DNA of 64,000 bases from an uncultured Myxococcaceae bacterium (GCA_945952225.1 CAMFHP010000016.1:33282-97281), one strand, 5' to 3'; numbered from the stretch's first letter, positions 54,001 to 62,723 are shown. The notes: generated by a model not told the origin, from the letters alone. Numbers and translations: made by a program.

Positions 54001-54396
54001 CTGAACTCGTACATCACCGCGGGCGGCGTGGTGCTCACCGAGTACAACATCACGCACACGGTCTTCAACGCGATCTTCGGCACCGCGGTGGCGCAGGGCG
54101 CGCGCAACGGCGCGTGCGAAGACAACATCCCGATGGGCGCGCAGTTCACGCCGGGCGACACGTTCTGGCGCGAGAACACGTTCACCACGGGCACGTCGTT
54201 CGGATGCGGCTACGCGGTGGGCGCCTTCCCGAGCATCGTGCCCATCGTGGGGTGGAACTCCTCGGCCGTGGCCGTCGCGTACCGCACCCTCGGCACCGGG
54301 CGCCTGTGGCTCGTCGACGTCGACTGGCAGGACAACGAGAGCTACTGGAACGCCAACAGCACGCGGCTCATGGGCTACATGATCACGCACCGCTGA
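51016..54396 (+). CDS. giant Cys-rich repeat lipoprotein (MXAN_6577-like)
   Basis: 1126 residues from ATG 51016 behind GGAGG. Lipobox A-L-G-C near 20-23. Twenty C-G-x-C-G motifs mark tandem about-32-residue units, C-G-A-C-G-x-x-C-x-x-G-x-V-C-x-x-G-x-C-x-x-S-C-x-x-G-L-T-N-C-x-G-x-C-R-D-L-x-T-D-x-x-N. Two D-C-D-G-x-x-x-N-G-C-E units follow, like those of the divergent neighbour. The last about 190 residues form a Cys-poor globular domain (strand-rich, ending D-V-D-W-Q-D-N-E-S-Y-W) of unknown type. The repeats predict a very long disulfide-bonded surface stalk carrying the C-terminal domain outward. The 53-bp homology blocks between units make it prone to assembly collapse. Confidence 0.85.
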   Translation: MMSNWRRTLLAASAAMLVALGCTGDPVVGGGRDATVQTDTPAPCPTGFERCGDRCVDPQVDPAHCGRCGNACPAGNVCVAGSCRITCPGAQVACGGVCVTTATDRQNCGACGTVCPAGLVCAGGACQLECGAGLATCGGSSGDGGVSDASVDGGAGGARYCADTRTDRLNCGGCGSVCPAGQVCEGGACTVSCGAGLSNCAGTCRDLQTDRANCGACGTSCGAGQVCSNGTCQLSCADGLLTCGGVCRDPQTDSNNCGACGTVCPAGQVCSRGSCTVTCGSGLTNCSGSCRDTDTDRAHCGMCGRGCAAGEVCVAGACTVSCVTGLTNCAGSCRDTQTDRAHCGRCGNACATGQVCSDGACAVSCVTGQTNCSGTCRDLRSDRDNCGACGNACNDGEVCSSGSCQVSCMAGLTNCSGSCRDLRSDRANCGACGRVCASGEVCMGGSCQLSCAAGLSECSGTCRDLTTDRANCGACGRACAAGEVCSSGSCQVSCGAGLTNCTGVCRDLTTDRLNCGACGNVCAAGEACTTGTCQLSCMTGLTNCSGACRDLQTDRANCGACGRACVGGEICTAGACIASCSTGMSACAGVCRDLNTDVNNCGMCGRACPSGQVCSRGACVTSCVAGQTDCSGSCRDLATDVANCGSCGRVCPSGQVCAGGACVVTCVTGQTACTNICRDLATDVNNCGTCGRACPSGQVCTAGACVPSCATGFSVCGSVCRDLTTDVGNCGMCGRACPSGQLCAAGACVVSCLTGQTNCAGTCRDLATDALNCGTCGRACTAGQACSMGACVTSCGAGLTTCGSSCTNVSNDPSNCGRCGNACPAAANAAGVCVAGACSFSCNTGFADCDGDPSNGCEVNTQGDTANCGRCGTSCGTASNATTGCSAGVCRVTACNSGFADCDGTFSNGCEVNTNTSDANCGRCGTVCTSGTTCTAGACSASLRTEVRLCGSSSRDVRTFFPTGTSFTLISSCTPTAATQALLITRSGSGYVGSTLNSYITAGGVVLTEYNITHTVFNAIFGTAVAQGARNGACEDNIPMGAQFTPGDTFWRENTFTTGTSFGCGYAVGAFPSIVPIVGWNSSAVAVAYRTLGTGRLWLVDVDWQDNESYWNANSTRLMGYMITHR

Positions 54397-54483
54397 CGGT
54401 CCGCGCGCACGGCTCCGAAGCGCCGTCGATCCCCACGGCGGCGCGTCTCCTCCCCGCTCCCCGACGAAGACAATCCTAGCGCA

Positions 54484-54534
54484 GAGTGGGGCCCATTTTC
54501 GCGGGGATTTTCCCTCGGATTTCGGGTCCCACTC
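54484..54534. promoter_or_regulatory. inverted repeat upstream of the HelD-like gene
   Basis: GAGTGGGGCCC (54484-54494) and GGGTCCCACTC (54524-54534) pair with one mismatch around a 29-nt centre that itself contains GGGGATTTTCCC. The second arm ends 5 nt before the ATG at 54540, so protein binding or pairing would cover the start region. Confidence 0.45.
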
Positions 54535-54539
54535 CGGCC

Positions 54540-56408
54540 ATGAACGACCCCGCTCCCGACGACGCGCTGCGCCGCCTGGCCCACGACGTCGAGGCCCTCG
54601 TCGAGCGCGCGCGCGCCGCCCATCCCCACGGCCCGCCGCCGTGCTGGGCGCACCTCCGCCTCGAGTCCGACGGACACACGCGCGACTACCTCCTCGGCCG
54701 CGCCACGCGGCTCGCCGACGACGCGAAGGTGCTCCACTGGACCGAGGCTCCCCTCGCGGGGGTGTTCTTCGCGTGCCGCACCGGCGACGACTACGAGCTC
54801 GACGTCGACGGCCGCACGCTCGAAGGGGTGGTGCGCGCCCGCACGCTCCTCGACTTCGCCCCCGACGGATCGCTCTGCGCCCTCACCACCGACGACGGCC
54901 GCCTCGAACGCCGCGACGGCGTGTGGACCCCATCGCCCGACCGCGACGCCATGGTCCTCACCGTGCGCTCCGAGGCCGCGCGGCTGCGTCTCGCGTCGGC
55001 CATCGAGGTCGCCCTCGACGAGCACCAGCGCGCCGCCGTGGAGCGTCCCGCGCGCGACGCCGTGCTCGTGCTCGGCGAGGCCGGCGTGGGCAAGACCACC
55101 GTGGCCCTGCACCGTCTCAAGCACCTCGACGCGCAGCGCGGAGAGGTCCCCCTGCGCGCGGCGGTGATCGTGCCGACCGAGGGGCTCCGTCGTCTCACGC
55201 AGGCCCTCGTCGAGCGCCTCGGGCTCCGCGACGTGACCGTGCGCACCTACGACGATTGGGCCGCGAAGGCTGCGCGCAGGGCGTTTCAAGACATTCCCGT
55301 GCGCGAGAGCGACGACACACCGCCCGGCGCCATTCGCCTCAAGCGGCACCGCGCGCTGGCCTCCGTGCTCCGCGCCTACGCCCGCGAGACCCGCGGACGC
55401 GCGCGCCGCGAAGACCTCCACCGCCTCTTCGGCGACCGCGTGTGGATGGAGCGCGTCGCCGCGGCCTCCGACGGCGGACTCGCGGCGCGTGACGTCGAAG
55501 CCACGCTGCGCCACACGAGCGTGCAGTACAGCGAGACCACGGAGCAGTCGTTCTCCCACGTCTTCGACCGCGCGCGGCTCCAGACCGTCGACGGACGCGC
55601 CATCGACGCGGGCACGTCGATGGGGGCCGCGGGCACCGTCGACGTCGAAGACTACGCCGTGCTCTTCGAACTCGACCGACTCCGCGCGGGCGATCGCGCC
55701 GCCGAACCGAAGCGCTTCGAAGCTCTCGTGCTCGACGAGGCGCAGGAGCTCGCGCCCCTCGAACTCACGCTCCTCGGCCGCGCCGTCGCGCCCGGCGGAT
55801 CGCTCATCGTGTCGGGCGACGCAGGCCAACAGGTCGACGCCACCGCGTGCTTCACCGACTGGCCGACCACCATGCGCGACCTCGGCGCGCAGAAACACCA
55901 CCTCGCGATGCTCACCACGAGCTACCGCTGCCCCGACGACGTGACCGCCCTCGCGCGGCACATCCTCGCCCCCGCGCGCCCCGCACCCGACGCGCACCCG
56001 CACGTCGCCTTCGCCCGCGCGCCCGGCGAGGGACACCTCGTGGCCCGGCTCTCCACCGCGCTCCGTGAGCTCGGCGCCGTCGATCCGCGCGCGAGCGTGG
56101 CGGTCATCGCGCGCTCGCCCGAGATGGCGGCGCGTCTCGCGAGGCTCCTCGCGCGCGGCTGCGACGTGCGCCTCGCCCTCGACGGAGATTTTCGCTTCGG
56201 CCCCGGCGTGACCGTCACCGCGGTGCACGAGGTGAAGGGACTGGAGTTCGACTACGTGGTGGTGCCCGACGCCTCGCGCGATGCGTACGGCGACGACGAG
56301 GTCTCGCGGCGCGCGCTCTACGTGGCCGTCACCCGCGCGATCGAGCAGGTGGTGCTCGTGAGCGTCGGGCCGTGGAGCCCGCTCCTCGACGCGGTCACGC
56401 GTTCGTGA
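54540..56408 (+). CDS. HelD/UvrD-type superfamily 1 ATPase
   Basis: 622 residues. After a helical N-terminus comes a small strand-rich part (about 60-112: L-H-W-T-E-A-P-L-A-G-V-F-F-A ... G-V-V-R-A-R-T-L-L) resembling the region that precedes the motor in the RNA-polymerase recycling factor HelD. Helicase motifs: Q-like D-E-H-Q-R-A-A-V, I G-E-A-G-V-G-K-T-T (about 180-188), II L-V-L-D-E-A-Q-E, III S-G-D-A-G-Q-Q, IV-like T-T-S-Y-R-C-P, V V-H-E-V-K-G-L-E-F-D-Y-V-V-V and VI Y-V-A-V-T-R-A. Shorter than HelD (about 700-780). A role in dissociating stalled RNA polymerase is possible; DNA helicase activity cannot be excluded. Its end overlaps the convergent histidine kinase gene by 14 bp. Confidence 0.75.
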   Translation: MNDPAPDDALRRLAHDVEALVERARAAHPHGPPPCWAHLRLESDGHTRDYLLGRATRLADDAKVLHWTEAPLAGVFFACRTGDDYELDVDGRTLEGVVRARTLLDFAPDGSLCALTTDDGRLERRDGVWTPSPDRDAMVLTVRSEAARLRLASAIEVALDEHQRAAVERPARDAVLVLGEAGVGKTTVALHRLKHLDAQRGEVPLRAAVIVPTEGLRRLTQALVERLGLRDVTVRTYDDWAAKAARRAFQDIPVRESDDTPPGAIRLKRHRALASVLRAYARETRGRARREDLHRLFGDRVWMERVAAASDGGLAARDVEATLRHTSVQYSETTEQSFSHVFDRARLQTVDGRAIDAGTSMGAAGTVDVEDYAVLFELDRLRAGDRAAEPKRFEALVLDEAQELAPLELTLLGRAVAPGGSLIVSGDAGQQVDATACFTDWPTTMRDLGAQKHHLAMLTTSYRCPDDVTALARHILAPARPAPDAHPHVAFARAPGEGHLVARLSTALRELGAVDPRASVAVIARSPEMAARLARLLARGCDVRLALDGDFRFGPGVTVTAVHEVKGLEFDYVVVPDASRDAYGDDEVSRRALYVAVTRAIEQVVLVSVGPWSPLLDAVTRS

Positions 56409-57854
56409 GTCGCACGTCGAGGCCGCCGCCCTCGGCGCCGTCGAGGGTGAGCGCGAGCCCGTGGAGCTTCGCCGCCCGCACGGCGATGTGCAGCCCGAGC
56501 CCCTGCCCCTCGGGCGCCCGCGAGCGCGAGTCTTCGGTGCGCGCGCCGCGTTCGAACATGCGCGCGCGCATCGCGGGTTCGATGCCGGGACCGTCGTCGA
56601 GCACACGCAGCACGAAGCGACCGCCGCCGAGCGCGTCGAGCACCACGGCCACGTGGCCCCCCTCGCGGTTGTAGCGCACGGCGTTGTAGGTGACGTTGCT
56701 CACGGCCTGTTCGAGCAGGGTCACGTCGGCGTCGAAGCGCACGGTCTCGTCGGGCAGCGCGTACTCGATCGTGACGCCCCTTTGACGCGCGATGGGACGA
56801 TGCCGCGCCACCACGCGGAGCACGAGCGCGTTGAGGTCCACCGGCGCGCGCGTCGGAGGGCCCTCGATCGCGTCGAGGCGGGCCACGGCGGCGAGGTTGT
56901 GCACGAGGGAGGCGAGGTAGTGCGCTTCGTCCATCGCGGCGGAGACGGTGGCCGACGCGGGACCGTCGCCGACCCCCTCGCGCAGCGCGCTGAGGTGCCC
57001 CTGGAGCACGGTCAACGGGATCATCACGTCGTGCGTGGTGTTCGCGAGAAACTCTCGCAGCGCGCGCTCCCGACGCTCGCGCTCGTCGAGGCCCGCGCGC
57101 ACCTCCGAGGCCGCGTGGTCGAAGGCCCGCGCGAGCTCGGCGACCTCGTCGCCACCCTCCATCACGAGCGGGCTGTGCGGCGCGCCGAGCGACGTGCGAC
57201 GGGTGGCCTCGGCGAGCGCGCGCACGCGACGGATCACGGGCCCCACCGCGAGGAGCACCGCGGCCAGCACGGCGAACACGGGCAGCAACCACACGCCCGA
57301 CGAGGGCAGCACCGCGCCCCACGCCGCGCTCGTCGATCCCACCGCGAGGGCCCACGTCGCACCGTCGGAACCCGGCGCGCGCAGCAGCACCCGCACATCC
57401 CGCGACGGCCACCACGACGACTCGACCGCGCAGTCGCCCTCCATCGTGGCCGCGAGGCTCGCGGGAAAGGGCGGCGCCTCCGCATCGAGGGCGCGTCCGC
57501 GCGCGTCGTAGCGCCACAACCGCGCCGGACGCGGCGCGCGCGGGTCCCCCTCGGGCGGCGGAAATCGCGGCGGACCGTGTCCCTCGTCGGGCCCCCACGC
57601 CGGCGGCGGCGGCGCACCGTGCGGGTGCCACGGCGGCGCGCCTCCATGGGCTCCGTGCGGGTCGTGCGGGTCGTGCGGGTCGTGCGGGTCGTGCGGGTCG
57701 TGCGGGTCGTCGCCTGCGAGGCGATGCGCGCGGGCGTACGCGGTGAGCTGCACGACGGCGGCGCGGTGCTGCGAGACGGCGTCGTACCAGGCCAGCGAGA
57801 CGAGCGTGGGCACCGTGGCGCCGAGGGCCGCGAGGGCGAGGCGCGCGCGGAGCT

Positions 57855-57858
<4 letters not shown>
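56395..57858 (-). CDS. sensor histidine kinase with Asp-Pro-His repeat loop
   Basis: 487 residues. Membrane helix about 8-27, periplasmic region about 28-185, second helix about 186-207, HAMP-like linker, DHp with T-T-H276-D-V-M-I-P-L, and HATPase with N-box N-V-T-Y-N-A-V-R-Y-N, D-D-G-P-G-I and G-Q-G-L-G-L. The periplasmic region begins with six exact D-P-H units (51-68), then H-G-A-H-G-G-A-P-P-W-H-P-H-G and more His/Pro. Such clusters bind Zn, Ni, Co or Cu, so metal sensing is a reasonable inference. GTG 57858 overlaps the stop of the response regulator gene (GTGA). Confidence 0.85.
57655..57708 (-). repeat. 9-bp tandem repeat (6 units) encoding Asp-Pro-His
   Basis: Six identical GACCCGCAC units (read on the minus strand) in the sensor loop of the histidine kinase gene. 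Copy number changes would keep the frame. Confidence 0.92.
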
Positions 57859-58526
<668 letters not shown>

Positions 58527-58575
58527 GACGCGATTCTCTGCACTCCGCGCGCGCATCCCGCAACCGCTGCGCGCC

Positions 58576-58609
58576 CGTAAGACTTTCGTAAGAACCCGCG
58601 CCCTAGAGT
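58576..58609 (+). promoter_or_regulatory. direct-repeat response-regulator box plus -10 of the dioxygenase-like gene
   Basis: CGTAAGA at 58576-58582 and again at 58587-58593 (11-bp period, 4-nt spacer) is followed after 10 nt by TAGAGT (58604-58609). OmpR/PhoB-type regulators bind such 11-bp-spaced repeats in place of a -35 element. The site lies between the regulator gene and the divergent gene starting at 58666. Confidence 0.55.
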
Positions 58610-58665
58610 CGGCCCCGTCACGCTCCGACAGCCCTTCGTTCCCTCTCCACACTGGAGTTCTGCCC

Positions 58666-59727
58666 ATGGCCGACACGCCCGCCCGCTGCGCCCCGAACCT
58701 CTCCCGTCGCTCGCTGCTCCAGTGCCTCGGAGCGGCCTTCGCCATCGCCCCGCTCACCCAGGTGATGGGCTGCTCGTCGGACCCCGTCGTGGGCGCCGAC
58801 GCGGCCTCGGACACCGGCTCCGATGCGGCCTCCGATGTGGCCTCCGACACCGCGAGCACCGTCGACGCGAGCGCCGCCGACGCGAGCGCCGCCGACGCGA
58901 GCACCGCCGACGCGACGGCCACGGACAGCACCACGAGCACCGACGGCGGCGCGCGCTGGATCACCGGCGGCACGCGCGCCCTCGGCACGACCTTTCCCAA
59001 CCCGTTCACCGCGGCGGGCACGGCCTGCACGCTCATCTGCCAGACCACGATCGGCCCGTGCCACACGACCTCGCCGCTGCGCGCCGACGTGAGCGACGGC
59101 CTCGACGGCATCCCCATGCGCTTCTCGCTGCGCGTGCTCGACGAGGCCTGCCAGCCCCTCTCGAACGTGATCGTCGAGATCTGGCACACGAACCATTTCG
59201 GCATCTACTCGGGCAACATCAACACGATGTGCAACAGCGCCGCGGCCGACCGCGCGGCGATGTACTTCCGCGGGTATCAGCGCACCGACGCGTCGGGCAT
59301 CGTGAACTTCAACACGTGCTTCCCGGGCTGGTATTCGAGCCGCGCGGTGCATATCCACGTGCGCGTGCAGACCGGCGAGTACGCCGCGAGCGACTCGGCC
59401 GCGGCCCAGGTCATCACGCAGATCGTGTTCAGCGATGAGCTCATCCGCGAGATCTTCTCGCAGGTGTCGCTGTACGCGGCGCACGGTCAGCCCGACACGC
59501 TCCTCGCCACCGACAACGTCGTGGGGAGCATCACCGACCGCACGCCCTACACCGCGGACATCCAGCGCCTCTCCGACGGCACCATGCTCGCGTCGAAGAC
59601 GCTCATCGTGAAGAACGCCACGTCGACGACCTCGCTCTGCTCCGCAGGCGGAGGCGGCGGCTCCATGGGCGGACCGCCCGGCGGTGACGGCGGCATGCCT
59701 CCGAGCCGCGACGCGGCCCGCGACTGA
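58666..59727 (+). CDS. exported intradiol-dioxygenase-like protein
   Basis: 353 residues. S-R-R-S-L-L-Q at 13-19 plus a hydrophobic stretch is a Tat-like signal; V-M-G-C-S at 33-37 could also be lipidated. An Ala/Asp/Ser/Thr linker (41-95) precedes a domain matching intradiol ring-cleavage dioxygenases. It has E-I-W-H-T-N-x-F-G-I-Y181-S-G, R-G-Y-Q-R-T-D-A-S-G and P-G-W-Y223-S-S-R-A-V-H229-I-H231. These four residues correspond to the Tyr2His2 ligands of non-haem Fe(III) in protocatechuate 3,4-dioxygenase, so metal binding is expected. Export and the Asp-rich spacer are typical of the secreted branch, whose substrates are unknown. GGAG precedes ATG 58666. Divergent from the two-component operon. 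Confidence 0.85.
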   Translation: MADTPARCAPNLSRRSLLQCLGAAFAIAPLTQVMGCSSDPVVGADAASDTGSDAASDVASDTASTVDASAADASAADASTADATATDSTTSTDGGARWITGGTRALGTTFPNPFTAAGTACTLICQTTIGPCHTTSPLRADVSDGLDGIPMRFSLRVLDEACQPLSNVIVEIWHTNHFGIYSGNINTMCNSAAADRAAMYFRGYQRTDASGIVNFNTCFPGWYSSRAVHIHVRVQTGEYAASDSAAAQVITQIVFSDELIREIFSQVSLYAAHGQPDTLLATDNVVGSITDRTPYTADIQRLSDGTMLASKTLIVKNATSTTSLCSAGGGGGSMGGPPGGDGGMPPSRDAARD

Positions 59728-59827
59728 GCGCTCGGCGCATCCCGAATCCCCCCCGCACGAGACCGAGTGCACCGCCCGCGACGCGCCCTCCACGCGACAC
59801 GGGCGATGTGCGTCGAAGGCCCTTGAA

Positions 59828-60193
59828 TTACGGGCGAACGTTGCAGACCGTGGCCCCGAGCGACTCGGGCAGCGCGGTGCACTGCGCGCCGGGGAACGGG
59901 CACTGGGCGACGGCGGTGCAGCGCGGCACACACACGGCGTCGCCGCCGTTGAGACGGATGCACGCCGCGGCGTTGGGGCACTCGGTAGAGCTCGCCGCAG
60001 GCGTGGTGCAGCGCGTGGTGCAGAAGCGAACGGTGTTGCCCGTGGCCGACGTGCTCGACAGGCACAGCCGCGTGTCGCTGCCGCCGCACGGGTTCTCGCG
60101 GTCGCAGGGCTGGTACGGGGGGTCGTTGGCGCAGGCCGCGAGCCCCATGAAGATCGAGAGAAGAAGCGCAGGAGAACGAACGACGGACGCCAT
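59828..60193 (-). CDS. small Cys-rich lipoprotein
   Basis: 121 residues. Signal and lipobox G-L-A-A-C at 17-21, then a compact domain with twelve further Cys residues (C-D-R-E-N-P-C-G-G, L-C-L-S, F-C-T-T-R-C, C-P-N-A-A-A-C, C-V-P-R-C, C-P-F-P-G-A-Q-C, final V-C-N-V-R-P). It looks like a single-unit relative of the long Cys-rich lipoproteins elsewhere in the window. ATG 60193 is preferred; ATG 60205 would add four residues. It is convergent with the dioxygenase-like gene and divergent from pfkA. Confidence 0.75.
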   Translation of the reverse strand: MASVVRSPALLLSIFMGLAACANDPPYQPCDRENPCGGSDTRLCLSSTSATGNTVRFCTTRCTTPAASSTECPNAAACIRLNGGDAVCVPRCTAVAQCPFPGAQCTALPESLGATVCNVRP

Positions 60194-60259
60194 GCGCGGG
60201 AGCATCGCACGACGCACCGCACCGCGGAAACTTCGTCGACCACGCGCGCACCGCGGCGC

Positions 60260-60265
60260 TAGAGT
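60260..60265 (+). promoter_or_regulatory. -10 element of pfkA
   Basis: TAGAGT with TCGACC (60236-60241) 18 nt upstream as a weak -35. A leader of about 35 nt with GAGGGGAG precedes the ATG at 60306. Confidence 0.4.
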
Positions 60266-60305
60266 CGCGCCCTTCCACCCACCTCCGAGGGGAGCGTTCA
60301 CGCGC

Positions 60306-61604
60306 ATGTACCGACCGAAGCGACTCGCGATCCTGTGTGCGGGCGGGCCCGCGCCGGGGCTCAACAGCGTCATCGCCGCCTCGACGATCCGCGCATGCCT
60401 CGCGGGCGTCGACGTGCTCGGCATCCACGACGGCTTTCAATGGATCATGGAGGGCGACATCAAACACGTGTCGCCCCTCACGCTCGAGAGCGTGAGCCGC
60501 ATCCATTTTCGCGGCGGCTCGCACATCGGAATCTCCCGCGCGAACCCCACGAAGAACGACAAGCACCTCGACAACGCGCTGCTCTCGCTGCTGCGCCTCA
60601 ACGTCGACAAGCTGGTGACCATCGGCGGCGACGGCTCGGCGTGGTCGGCGTGGCGACTCGCGCAGCGCGCGGGCGGACAGCTCCGCGTGGCCCACGTGCC
60701 CAAGACCATCGACAACGACATCGACCTGCCGCCCGACATCGACACCTTCGGGTTTCAGACCGCGCGGCACGTGGGCGTCGAGGTGGTGAAGAACCTCATG
60801 GTCGACGCGAAGACCACGCACCGCTGGTACATCGTGGTCACGCAGGGTCGCAAGGCGGGGCACCTCGCGCTCGGCATCGGCAAGGCCGCGGGCGCGACGC
60901 TCACGCTCATTCCCGAGGAGTTTCCCGAGGGGCCCGTGCGCCTCGACACGGTGGTCGACACGCTCGTGGGCGCGGCCATCAAGCGCCGGGGCTACGACCG
61001 CCGCGACGGGCTCGCCGTCGTGGCCGAGGGCATCCTCGAACGCCTCGCGCCCGAAGACCTCGCGTCGCTCCCCGACGTGGAGCGCGACCAGCACGGCGGG
61101 CTCAAGTACGGCGAGATCAACCTCGCCGACATTCTCAAGCACCGCATGGTCGAGAAGCTCCGCGCGTGCGGCCTCGAGACGGCGGTCATCGCGCGCAACA
61201 TCGGCTACGAGCTCCGCTGCGCCGACCCGATCCCCTACGACATGGAGTACACGCGCGACCTCGGGTACTGCGCCGCGCGCTACCTCCTCGAAGGCGGATC
61301 GAGCGCCATGGTCTCGATGCAGGCGGGGTGCTTCCGACCGATTCCCTTCGAACACCTCATCGACCCCGAGTCGGGACGCACGCGCGTTCGCATGGTCGAC
61401 GTGCGCTCCGACCGCTACCGCATCGCGCGCAGCTACATGATCCGCCTGCGCGCCGAGGACTTCGAAGACGCCCACCAGCTCGCGCGCCTCTCGGCCCTCG
61501 CGCACATGACCCCCGACGAGTTCCGCAAGCGCTTCAACACGCTGGCCCTTGACGACGAGCGGCTGAACCGCGAGGTGTCGCTGCGCCCGCTCAGCGGCCC
61601 GTAA
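60306..61604 (+). CDS. pfkA: 6-phosphofructokinase, mixed 'G-K' type
   Basis: 432 residues, a cytosolic glycolytic enzyme making fructose-1,6-bisphosphate. I-G-G-D-G-S at 106-111 has Gly at the position that is Gly in ATP-dependent and Asp in pyrophosphate-dependent enzymes, favouring ATP. P-K133-T-I-D136-N-D has the Lys typical of pyrophosphate enzymes where ATP enzymes have Gly; D136 is the catalytic base. The combination is known from long-chain PFKs of mixed type, so phosphoryl donor specificity is uncertain. Length exceeds the about 320 residues of E. coli PfkA and fits the longer clade. ATG 60306 is supported by GAGGGGAG. Confidence 0.92.
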   Translation: MYRPKRLAILCAGGPAPGLNSVIAASTIRACLAGVDVLGIHDGFQWIMEGDIKHVSPLTLESVSRIHFRGGSHIGISRANPTKNDKHLDNALLSLLRLNVDKLVTIGGDGSAWSAWRLAQRAGGQLRVAHVPKTIDNDIDLPPDIDTFGFQTARHVGVEVVKNLMVDAKTTHRWYIVVTQGRKAGHLALGIGKAAGATLTLIPEEFPEGPVRLDTVVDTLVGAAIKRRGYDRRDGLAVVAEGILERLAPEDLASLPDVERDQHGGLKYGEINLADILKHRMVEKLRACGLETAVIARNIGYELRCADPIPYDMEYTRDLGYCAARYLLEGGSSAMVSMQAGCFRPIPFEHLIDPESGRTRVRMVDVRSDRYRIARSYMIRLRAEDFEDAHQLARLSALAHMTPDEFRKRFNTLALDDERLNREVSLRPLSGP

Positions 61605-61639
61605 GCGTCACCCACCGCCACGCCCACGCCTCACCGTCG

Positions 61640-62368
61640 ATGCCTCGCCTCGCCGTCACCCTCCCCCTCGTCGCCGCCGCGTCGCTGCTGCTCACGGGGT
61701 TTGTTCCCCGTCGCCCCCGATGTCCCGCGGGCATGGTGTCCATCGAGGGCGCCTACTGCATCGACCCCTACGAGGGCTCGCTCGTCGAGGTCGTCGGACG
61801 CGCCCGCACCGCCCCGTGGAGCGCCTTCACCTCCCCCGCCCAGGGCCGCCGCTACCGCGCCCAGTCGCGCCGCGGTGTGCACCCGCAGGGATACATCTCG
61901 CAGGTGCAGGCCAGGGCCGCCTGCGCCGCCGCGGGCAAGCGCCTCTGCACCGAGCCCGAGTGGTCGCGCGCATGCAAGGGTCCGCAGCCCACCGAGTGGC
62001 CCTACGGCCCCGATCGACAGCCCGGTCGCTGCAACGACAACGGCGTGAACCCCGTGCCCCGGCTCTACGGCGGCGGCGACGTCTTTCACGACCGCCAGAT
62101 GAACGACCCCCGGCTCAACACCCTCGCCCAATCGCTCGTGCGCACCGGCGCCCGCGCGCGCTGCCGCAACCGCTTCGGCGTCTACGACATGGTGGGCAAC
62201 CTGCACGAGTGGGTCGACACCACGCGCAACGGGCGCGGCGTCTTTCGCGGCGGCTACTACGCCGACGTGATCATCAACGGACGCGGCTGCGACTACGCCA
62301 CCCGCGCCCACTACCCCGGCTATCACGACTACAGCACGGGCTTCCGCTGCTGCGCCGACGCGCGCTGA
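61640..62368 (+). CDS. secreted SUMF1/FGE-sulfatase-domain protein
   Basis: 242 residues with an N-terminal signal peptide or membrane anchor (P-L-V-A-A-A-S-L-L-L-T-G-F). C-P-A-G-M-V-S-I-E-G-A-Y-C-I-D-P-Y-E opens the formylglycine-generating-enzyme-like fold. A-C-A-A-A-G-K-R-L-C-T-E-P-E-W-S-R-A-C, V-G-N-L-H-E-W-V-D, F-R-G-G-Y-Y and G-F-R-C-C are the conserved landmarks. Cys spacing suggests structural disulfides. Many Myxococcota members of this family are not sulfatase activators but ligand-binding or structural proteins. It starts 35 nt after pfkA and may be co-transcribed. Confidence 0.8.
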   Translation: MPRLAVTLPLVAAASLLLTGFVPRRPRCPAGMVSIEGAYCIDPYEGSLVEVVGRARTAPWSAFTSPAQGRRYRAQSRRGVHPQGYISQVQARAACAAAGKRLCTEPEWSRACKGPQPTEWPYGPDRQPGRCNDNGVNPVPRLYGGGDVFHDRQMNDPRLNTLAQSLVRTGARARCRNRFGVYDMVGNLHEWVDTTRNGRGVFRGGYYADVIINGRGCDYATRAHYPGYHDYSTGFRCCADAR

Positions 62369-62381
62369 GCGGAGGTCGCAC

Positions 62382-62690
62382 TCACGCCGCGCGCTTCGCC
62401 TCGCGGGCCGCGATGCGCGCGTCGAGCAGGGGCATCACCTCGTCGGGCTCCATGCCGTAGTCGATGCAGCGCGCGGCCACGAGCGCGAGGGCCGCGGCCG
62501 AGAGCTCGCCGAACTCGTCGCGGTGCTTCGCCCACGAGTTGGCCGCGTGGTTCTGGTGACGCATCTCGCGCATGTGGTCCGCCCAGCCCCGCAGCGCCCA
62601 GCGCGCCGAGGGCGCGAGCGTGGCGGAGAGCACCGCGAAGACCGAGTCGAGGTGCGGCGTGGCGTTGTCGTTGTGCGCGGTGAACATCAT
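62382..62690 (-). CDS. small helical protein of unknown function
   Basis: 102 residues from the first of two ATGs at 62690, with GGGAG about 8 nt upstream. The protein is soluble and largely helical (W-A-L-R-G-W-A-D-H-M-R-E-M-R-H-Q-N-H ... A-A-A-L-A-L-V-A-A-R-C-I-D-Y-G-M), with a His/Asn-rich first half. Not recognised. A TACACT -10-like element lies 27 nt before the start. The gene is convergent with the SUMF1-type gene, with a 13-bp gap. Confidence 0.6.
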   Translation of the reverse strand: MMFTAHNDNATPHLDSVFAVLSATLAPSARWALRGWADHMREMRHQNHAANSWAKHRDEFGELSAAALALVAARCIDYGMEPDEVMPLLDARIAAREAKRAA

Positions 62691-62717
62691 GACGAACTCC
62701 CTTGTTCGATGGGCGAG

Positions 62718-62723
62718 AGTGTA
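62718..62723 (-). promoter_or_regulatory. -10-like element of the 62690 gene
   Basis: TACACT on the minus strand, 27 nt before the ATG, leaving a short leader with a Shine-Dalgarno. Confidence 0.35.
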
